DNA of 44,920 nt from the NCBI GenBank assembly GCA_028873815.1, contig JAPPNN010000038.1, forward strand, positions 1-44,920. Direction: 5' to 3'. Positions within the stretch are counted from its first letter, which is position 1. Each line of letters opens with the position of its first letter. Shown here piece after piece: positions 39,800 through 44,920 of this stretch. The position numbers and the translations under genes are program-made. The notes under the pieces are model-generated. The model worked only from the letters and a program-made list of their open reading frames with translations. It was not told the DNA's origin and ran no database searches. Origin of the DNA: Gemmatimonadota bacterium. Its GTDB lineage: Bacteria > Gemmatimonadota > Gemmatimonadetes > Longimicrobiales > Gaopeijiaceae.

Positions 39800-41020
39800 T
39801 CAGGACGGGCGTTCGGTGTCTCCGCCGTCTGATTCCCCATCCAGCTCGGCCAGCAACTGACGGACGACCTCAAGAACGAACCCGGGTGTCTCGTACGGGT
39901 AGTTGTGGCCCGTGCCGGGTGGTGTGTGGATGAGCCGCGTGTCGCTCGAGACCTCCAGATACCGCACACGCACGCGCTCGAAGAAGTTGACCGCCCGACG
40001 CGCCGCGGCCTCTTCCATCTCCAGCGGCTCGATAATCCCGGTCGCGTCCTCGTCCGGAATCACGACCAGAACAGGCAAGTCGCCGAGTTCGCCGTCGTAG
40101 ACCACGAGGTCCGGCGCGGCCGCCGATACGAAGTCCGGACTGAACTCCTGGAAAATGGAAGCCGTTGCGAACGACGTCGCGGGACGCCGCCCATTGGCCG
40201 CCATCGCTTCGCCCACGTCGGCCAGGAGAGCCCGCTGTTTGCGCAGCACCTCCCCGATCTCGCTCTCGGTCTCGGCCATCGCCAGTTCAGGATTGGTCCA
40301 CCCACCGAAGATCTTGTCGAGACCCTGCTGCTCGGCATCCCGCACCAGACCATCCAGCGCCGCGGCACCGTACGCCGGCGCGTAGATGAAGGCGTCGGGC
40401 GGCGAGGCGTCGAGAAGCACGACAGCCGCCGTGCGCTCCGGGTACCCGCGGGCGAAGTTCGCGGCCAGCAGTCCGCCGTAGGAGTGTCCGGCCAGAACGA
40501 ACGGGCCCTCCTCTCCGGCTTCCTCCAGCAAGGTCGCGAGTTCGACGGCTTCGGTCGCAGTGCGTCGCGGGAACGGGCCTGGATCGCTCCACCCGGTGCC
40601 CGGGCGGTCGAAGAGGATCGAGCGCGTCTCGTCGCGGATCGCCGCGTGCAGGTGATGCAGCGCCAGCCCCTGCGCATGGCCGCCCGGGATCCAGACGACC
40701 GTGGGCCCGCCCCCGGCATCACCCTCGGCGAGGATGTGCATCCGGTAGTCACCGACATCGACCAGGATGCCAGGAGGCGGGTGTGCATCGGCCAGGCGGC
40801 GGATCTCGATCATGGACATGGCGGCAGCGATCAGGACAAACGCCGCGAAAGCACCGACAAGCGCTCCCAGCACCCTGGCGGTATGGGCCCGTCCCATTGG
40901 CCGCCCCAACCGAGGGTGATGCGAGACGACCAGGAGGATGACGCCGATCGCGGCCACGACCAATCCGATGGCGACACCACCCCATGGGTGCGAAAGCAGT
41001 GGATAGAAGTGGGCTGGCAT
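39800..41020 (-). CDS. Membrane-anchored alpha/beta hydrolase
   Basis: 406-residue protein with two N-terminal membrane helices (about residues 14-32 and 46-69) and an extracytoplasmic alpha/beta hydrolase domain. Motifs: oxyanion region VVWIPGGHAQGLALHHLH, GTGWSDPG, Ser180 in VLAGHSYGGLLAANF, and His in IHTPPGTGHNYPYETPG. Resembles esterases or haloalkane-type hydrolases, but no Asp nucleophile suggests dehalogenase activity. ATG 41020 gives the membrane start. It is divergent from the S9 peptidase gene at 41142 and probably shares that promoter region. Confidence 0.86.
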   Translation of the reverse strand: MPAHFYPLLSHPWGGVAIGLVVAAIGVILLVVSHHPRLGRPMGRAHTARVLGALVGAFAAFVLIAAAMSMIEIRRLADAHPPPGILVDVGDYRMHILAEGDAGGGPTVVWIPGGHAQGLALHHLHAAIRDETRSILFDRPGTGWSDPGPFPRRTATEAVELATLLEEAGEEGPFVLAGHSYGGLLAANFARGYPERTAAVVLLDASPPDAFIYAPAYGAAALDGLVRDAEQQGLDKIFGGWTNPELAMAETESEIGEVLRKQRALLADVGEAMAANGRRPATSFATASIFQEFSPDFVSAAAPDLVVYDGELGDLPVLVVIPDEDATGIIEPLEMEEAAARRAVNFFERVRVRYLEVSSDTRLIHTPPGTGHNYPYETPGFVLEVVRQLLAELDGESDGGDTERPS

Positions 41021-41141
41021 GGCGGGGCTGAAGCTGGCGTGCCGCGGTGCGCTGCGCCAGCCGGCACCGGGTTCGCGTTGACAGCGGCTGGACGGCTACC
41101 ATTGGGAGTTGCCGGCCCTACCCCGTCATCGTGAGGAAGTC

Positions 41142-43220
41142 ATGCGACCCCTTGTTCCCCCTGCGACGGCCCCCGCTGTTGCGCGCTCGCTCAAGCCCCT
41201 GCTCGCGCCCTTGCTTGCGGCGGTCCTGTTCGCAGCCACAGCAACCGCGCCCGCCGCCGCCCAATCCCCGGTCCTCGAGTCCTTCCGCGCCCAAATCGAG
41301 CTTGAATCCGTGGGGAGCCCCCGTATCTCGCCCGACGGAAGCATGATCGCGTTTTCCGTGACGACAACCGACTGGGAGGCCAACCGCTTCGACCAGGAGA
41401 TCTGGCTGGTGGTGAGGGACGAAGAGCCCTTCCAGCTCACCCGAACCGCACCGGGGAGCAGCACGGGGCAGCAGTGGGCGCCGGATGGATCCCGGCTGGG
41501 CTTCATCGCCGACCGGGGCGACGGCGCGCAGGTATACGCCATCCGTCCGGAGGGCGGGGAGGCCGAGCAACTCACCTTCCACGACGGTGGGATCAGCGCC
41601 TTCCAGTTCTCTCCCGACGGCAGCCGGATCGCGTTCGCGGCCTCCGATCCCGCTCCCGACGACTTCGAGGAGCGCGAAGAACGCTACGGCGATTACGCGG
41701 TGGAGGACGCGGACTTCCGCATGACCCACCTCTGGGTGACGGACGCACACGCGGGCGGCGAACCTCGCCGGCTGACGGGAGGGGACGGCTACACGATCGG
41801 CGGCGGCTTCGGCGGCAGTGCGTTCGAATGGTCGCCCGACGGTCGCGAGATCGCTTTCGGCCACACGCCTACGCCCCAGGTCAACTCGTTCCCGCATGCC
41901 GACATTTCCGTCGTTGACATGGACGAGGGAACGGTTCGGACGCTGGTCGCGGAAGCCAGCTCCGAGCGCAGCCCCATGTGGTCACCGGACGGCTCACGCA
42001 TCCTCTATTCCACCACCGCGGGCGCCAACCCGTTCTACGGAAACACCGAACTCGCCGTGATCGCGGCGGGCGGCGGCGAGCCGCGCATCCTCACCGCCGA
42101 TTTCGACGAGAACCCGGCGCCCGTGGCCTGGACGGACGAAGGGGTCTTCTTCGTCGCGTCGCAGCGTACCGCGCGTCACCTCTTCCGGCTCGATCCCGAG
42201 TCGGGCGAGGTTACCCTCGAGGCGGACACCCCCGAGATGATCGTGACGGCCGACCTTTCGAGCGACGGCTCCGTGATGGCGCTCCAGGGCGAGGACCGCA
42301 CCACTGTCGGCGAGATCTTCCGCGTGACGCGGCGGGCAGCCGCCACGCAGCCCATCACCGACATGACCGCCCAGCTCGCCGAATGGGGCGACCTCGGCGC
42401 GCGCGAGGTCATCCAGTGGGAGAGCGAGGACGGCGCCGAGATCGAGGGGGTGCTCATGAAGCCGCCGGGGTACGACCCCGAAACCACGTATCCGCTCATG
42501 GTGATCATTCACGGCGGCCCGACCGGCACGTCCCGTCCACAACTGGTCGGCGGCTACGTGTACCCAGTGCTGGAATGGCTCAAGAAGGGCGCCGTGGTCA
42601 TGATGCCCAACTACCGGGGCTCGGCCGGCTACGGCGCCAACTTCCGCGCTCTCAACGTGCGCAACCTGGGCGTCGGCGACGCGTGGGACGTGCTATCCGG
42701 CGTTGAGGCACTCGTCGACCGCGGCATCGCCGACCCGGAGCGCGTCGCGGCCATGGGCTGGAGCCAGGGCGGCTACATCTCGGCCTTCCTGACCACCTCC
42801 AGCGACCGCTTCCGCGCGATCTCGGTGGGCGCGGGCATCTCCAACTGGATGACCTACTACGTCAACACCGACATCCACAGCTTCACCCGTGAATACCTCG
42901 AGGCGAACCCCTGGGACGACCCCGAGATCTACGCAAAGACCTCGCCGATGACCTACATCAAGCAGGCGAGCACCCCGACACTCATTCAGCACGGCGAATT
43001 CGACGCGCGCGTTCCCACACCCAATGCCTACGAACTCTACCAGGGTCTCCAGGACGTCGGCGTCGACACCCGGCTGATCATCTACAAGGGCTTCGGCCAC
43101 GGGATCACGAAGCCTCGCGAGCGCCTGGCCGCCATGTGGCACAACTGGGAGTGGTTCGCCCGCCACATCTGGGGTGAGTCGGTGGAAATGCCGATTACGG
43201 AGGGAGACTTCAGCCGATGA
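41142..43220 (+). CDS. S9 family acylaminoacyl-peptidase, exported
   Basis: 692-residue serine peptidase with a Sec signal (LAPLLAAVLFAATATAPAAA, before QSPVLESF). The propeller part has ISPDGSMIAFSVTT, WAPDGSRLGFIADR, FSPDGSRIAFAASD and WSPDGSRILYSTTA. The triad is complete: Ser541 in AAMGWSQGGYISAF, Asp621 in QHGEFDARVPTP and His653 in YKGFGHGITKPRE. Predicted to release N-acylated or dipeptide residues outside the cytoplasm. GAGGAAG just before ATG 41142 supports the start. The stop overlaps the beta-lactamase-family gene by four bases. Confidence 0.93.
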   Translation: MRPLVPPATAPAVARSLKPLLAPLLAAVLFAATATAPAAAQSPVLESFRAQIELESVGSPRISPDGSMIAFSVTTTDWEANRFDQEIWLVVRDEEPFQLTRTAPGSSTGQQWAPDGSRLGFIADRGDGAQVYAIRPEGGEAEQLTFHDGGISAFQFSPDGSRIAFAASDPAPDDFEEREERYGDYAVEDADFRMTHLWVTDAHAGGEPRRLTGGDGYTIGGGFGGSAFEWSPDGREIAFGHTPTPQVNSFPHADISVVDMDEGTVRTLVAEASSERSPMWSPDGSRILYSTTAGANPFYGNTELAVIAAGGGEPRILTADFDENPAPVAWTDEGVFFVASQRTARHLFRLDPESGEVTLEADTPEMIVTADLSSDGSVMALQGEDRTTVGEIFRVTRRAAATQPITDMTAQLAEWGDLGAREVIQWESEDGAEIEGVLMKPPGYDPETTYPLMVIIHGGPTGTSRPQLVGGYVYPVLEWLKKGAVVMMPNYRGSAGYGANFRALNVRNLGVGDAWDVLSGVEALVDRGIADPERVAAMGWSQGGYISAFLTTSSDRFRAISVGAGISNWMTYYVNTDIHSFTREYLEANPWDDPEIYAKTSPMTYIKQASTPTLIQHGEFDARVPTPNAYELYQGLQDVGVDTRLIIYKGFGHGITKPRERLAAMWHNWEWFARHIWGESVEMPITEGDFSR

Positions 43221-44650
43221 CCGCGAAGGAGAGCGGGGCGATGGACAGGCGATCATTCCTCGGAGTCGCGGCAGCAGCCGCAACCGGTTCAGCGCTGGAG
43301 ACCAAGGCGCCTCTGACCGGCGACAGGACATCGGTCGCAACCGCGGATGCTTCGAGCCGGGACGCCCCGAGCCAGACCGCCGCCAATCAGGCTGCCCCCA
43401 ACCAGACCGCTCCCGTCATCCACGGCTACGTCAAACCCGGCCTCGAATCCGTCCGCGAGACGTTCGCGGCCAACGCGCGCTTGCTGGGGACCGGCGGCGC
43501 GGCCTTCGCAGCCACCCACCAGGGCGAAATCGTCGTCGACCTCTGGGCGGGGATGGCCGACCATGACCGCCCCTGGCTCCGCAACACCCGTGTTCATGTC
43601 CAGTCCACCAGCAAGGCGGTCACCGCGGCCACCGCGATGGTGCTCCATGACCGTGGCGAACTCGACCTCGACGCGACCGTCGGCCACTACTGGCCCGAAT
43701 ACGCCACCAACGGCAAGGAGAACACCACGGTCCGCATGCTGCTCAGCCACGCAGCGGGCTCCACCCAGCTGCCCGGCTACACCGAGTTGCTCGACCTCGA
43801 CGGCAACGGCTTCGACCAGTACGACGAAATCGCCCGGCGCCTGGCCGCGGCCGAGCCCGACTGGGAGCCCGGGACCGCTCACGGCTACCACGGCTACACC
43901 TACGGCAACCTGGTCAGCGAGGTCGTCTACCGCATCATCGGGAAGCGCGCGGGCGAGTTCCTGCGCGACGAAATGGCCGGGCCGTGGCAGCTCAACACGT
44001 GGCTGGGCACGCCTTACGAAGAGCAGCGCGACCTGGCTGCGATCAAGCCCTGGCCCGAGGCTCCCGTGCACGAGTCGGTGGCGGAGATGTACGCGAGTGT
44101 CAGCGCCCAGATGGCGGAGCTGGATCTGTCCGCCTTGACCGATCCGTCAACGTGGCAGTACCACGCGGCGTTCCGCGGGCTACTGGGCGGTCCGATGAAC
44201 GTGTTCATGCTGCAGGTGGGGCGCCTGTGGAGTCAGCCGAAGGCGTTGGCGGCCGAGTTCGGGGCGGCCAACGTCACAACGGACGCCCGGAGCCTGGCCC
44301 GGCTGTACACGCCACTCGCCATGAACGGGGTGCTCGACGGCCGCCAGGTGGTCGAACCCGAGACAGTGCGCGAATTCACCACCCCAACCCCGCCCGGCGG
44401 CCCGGATCTGCTGATCGGCCTAGAGCAGAAGTGGACGCCGGGGAGCCATCACGCCAACAACTCGTACTTTCCGGCGCTTCCCCCGATCTACGGCCCCAAC
44501 CCCAACGCCTTCGGCATGAGTGGCGGCGGTGGAAACTACGGTTTCGCGGACCCCGCGGCCGGAATTGCTGGCGGCTTCGTGCGCAACCACTACAGCAACA
44601 CGATGGGCCTCAGCGCGCTGCTGGTGGACGCGTTGTACAAGGCCATGTGA
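43217..44650 (+). CDS. Beta-lactamase-family (class C-like) serine hydrolase, Tat-exported
   Basis: 477-residue serine hydrolase of the class C beta-lactamase/esterase EstB superfamily. Tat signal DRRSFLGVAAAAATGSALE, then a low-complexity linker rich in Ala, Asn and Gln (about 40-68). Catalytic Ser130-T-S-Lys133 (VQSTSKAVTAATAM) and Tyr229-Gly-Asn231 (GYTYGNLVSE) are present; the third motif region is GMSGGGGNYGFAD rather than KTG, which favours an esterase or D-amino peptidase over a beta-lactamase. ATG 43217 overlaps the S9 peptidase stop (ATGA); ATG 43241 (MDRRSFLG) is an alternative start preceded by GGAG. Confidence 0.87.
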   Translation: MTAKESGAMDRRSFLGVAAAAATGSALETKAPLTGDRTSVATADASSRDAPSQTAANQAAPNQTAPVIHGYVKPGLESVRETFAANARLLGTGGAAFAATHQGEIVVDLWAGMADHDRPWLRNTRVHVQSTSKAVTAATAMVLHDRGELDLDATVGHYWPEYATNGKENTTVRMLLSHAAGSTQLPGYTELLDLDGNGFDQYDEIARRLAAAEPDWEPGTAHGYHGYTYGNLVSEVVYRIIGKRAGEFLRDEMAGPWQLNTWLGTPYEEQRDLAAIKPWPEAPVHESVAEMYASVSAQMAELDLSALTDPSTWQYHAAFRGLLGGPMNVFMLQVGRLWSQPKALAAEFGAANVTTDARSLARLYTPLAMNGVLDGRQVVEPETVREFTTPTPPGGPDLLIGLEQKWTPGSHHANNSYFPALPPIYGPNPNAFGMSGGGGNYGFADPAAGIAGGFVRNHYSNTMGLSALLVDALYKAM

Positions 44651-44700
44651 AGCAGATTCGCGTTTCAGCTGAAACGCCCCCGGCAGCATTGGAGACCGTC

Positions 44701-44889
44701 ATGCCAAGAAGAGTGACACTACTGCCCCTCATCCTGATCGCCGCCCTCCCCACCGCGATCGTCGCCCAGGACGCGGACGAGTGGAGCATCGAGGAATCGC
44801 GGGCTCCTTCCACCACCCCTCTCAGGTTCACCGCGACGGAAGGCACGTGGATCAGTCTCGATGTCTCGCCGGACGGGCGGAGCACATGA
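44701..44889 (+). pseudogene. Truncated start of a TolB-propeller/amidohydrolase paralogue
   Basis: ATG 44701 opens a signal peptide (RRVTLLPLILIAALPTAIVA, before QDADEW) and then TPLRFTATEGTWISLDVSPD followed by GRST and a stop at 44889. The segment matches the first propeller blade of the fusion at 25859-29245, which reads IRFTTSEGSWISVDISPDGA and then TLVFDL. After about 44882 none of the three frames continues the homology in the remaining bases. The gene is therefore cut or disrupted here; since the window ends 31 bases later, an insertion, deletion or contig-edge artefact cannot be separated. Confidence 0.6.
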
Positions 44890-44920
44890 GGCCTGAATCA
44901 CGGCAGGGAATCACGTAAGT

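Noticed and set aside
41078..41106. TTGACA upstream of the S9 peptidase as a promoter
   Set aside because: The first box is perfect, but no acceptable second box lies at 16-18 bases; TACCAT is only 13 bases away.
43217..44650. A true beta-lactamase resistance gene
   Set aside because: SxxK and YxN motifs are present but the third KTG motif is GGGG-like and neighbours are peptidases, so an esterase or peptidase is more likely.

Overview
The window is a high-GC piece of bacterial chromosome with short intergenic gaps (no gene-free stretch longer than about 250 bases), many overlapping start/stop junctions (ATGA, GTGA, TGATG) and frequent GTG starts. The gene content fits a Gemmatimonadota-like organism: an alternative complex III operon, a bacillithiol-type flavoprotein (YpdA), many secreted or Tat-exported amidohydrolases and S9 peptidases, TolB-like propellers fused to hydrolases, a VPS10/sortilin-like secreted protein, and several six-bladed-propeller lipoproteins. 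The lineage is an inference from content; there is no rRNA or other phylogenetic marker in the window. I found no tRNA, rRNA, CRISPR array, transposase or phage gene by eye.

Layout. 1-4500 (minus): actA-actB-actC of alternative complex III, with actC running off the left edge. 4736-5811 (plus): a conserved hypothetical gene and a class I glutamine amidotransferase. 5837-8022 (minus): a NatAB-like ABC exporter pair. 8265-8456 (plus): a lone AbrB/MazE-type protein. 8551-13839 (minus): a tightly packed six-gene unit, promoter-distal to proximal luxC, luxE, Tat-exported amidohydrolase, small coiled-coil protein, PIN toxin and Phd-type antitoxin. 14032-19126 (plus): two overlapping N-acyl-amino-acid amidohydrolases, ypdA and a small exported protein. 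19188-21800: a possible gene remnant, a small beta-barrel protein and two convergent propeller lipoproteins; three evenly spaced palindromes lie in one divergent promoter. 21856-25029 (minus): the VPS10-like giant. 25207-25862 (plus): an RHH-VapC module. 25859-29245 (minus): a TolB-propeller/amidohydrolase fusion. 29394-30210 (plus): an Erm-type rRNA methyltransferase gene preceded by an overlapping 32-codon ORF. 30215-30634 (minus): DUF1801. 30826-32525 (plus): a lower-GC pair, a His/Trp/Cys-rich exported protein and a propeller protein. 32574-34601 (minus): an S9 peptidase. 34692-35151 (minus): a RelE-type module. 35331-38931 (plus): a propeller/CehA-type fusion and a frameshifted alpha/beta hydrolase. 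38956-41020 (minus): two more alpha/beta hydrolases, one lacking its catalytic serine. 41142-44650 (plus): an S9 peptidase overlapping a beta-lactamase-family hydrolase. 44701-44889: the broken start of another propeller-amidohydrolase.

How it works together: most of the right two thirds encodes exported hydrolases for peptides, N-acylated amino acids and other amide or ester substrates, consistent with a heterotroph scavenging proteinaceous material. Three toxin-antitoxin modules and one orphan AbrB-type gene are scattered between them. The most unusual arrangements are the toxin-antitoxin genes translationally coupled to an amidohydrolase-luxE-luxC unit (a possible route from N-acyl-amino acids to fatty aldehyde), the erm gene with an overlapping upstream ORF, and the low-GC His/Trp/Cys-rich protein plus propeller pair.
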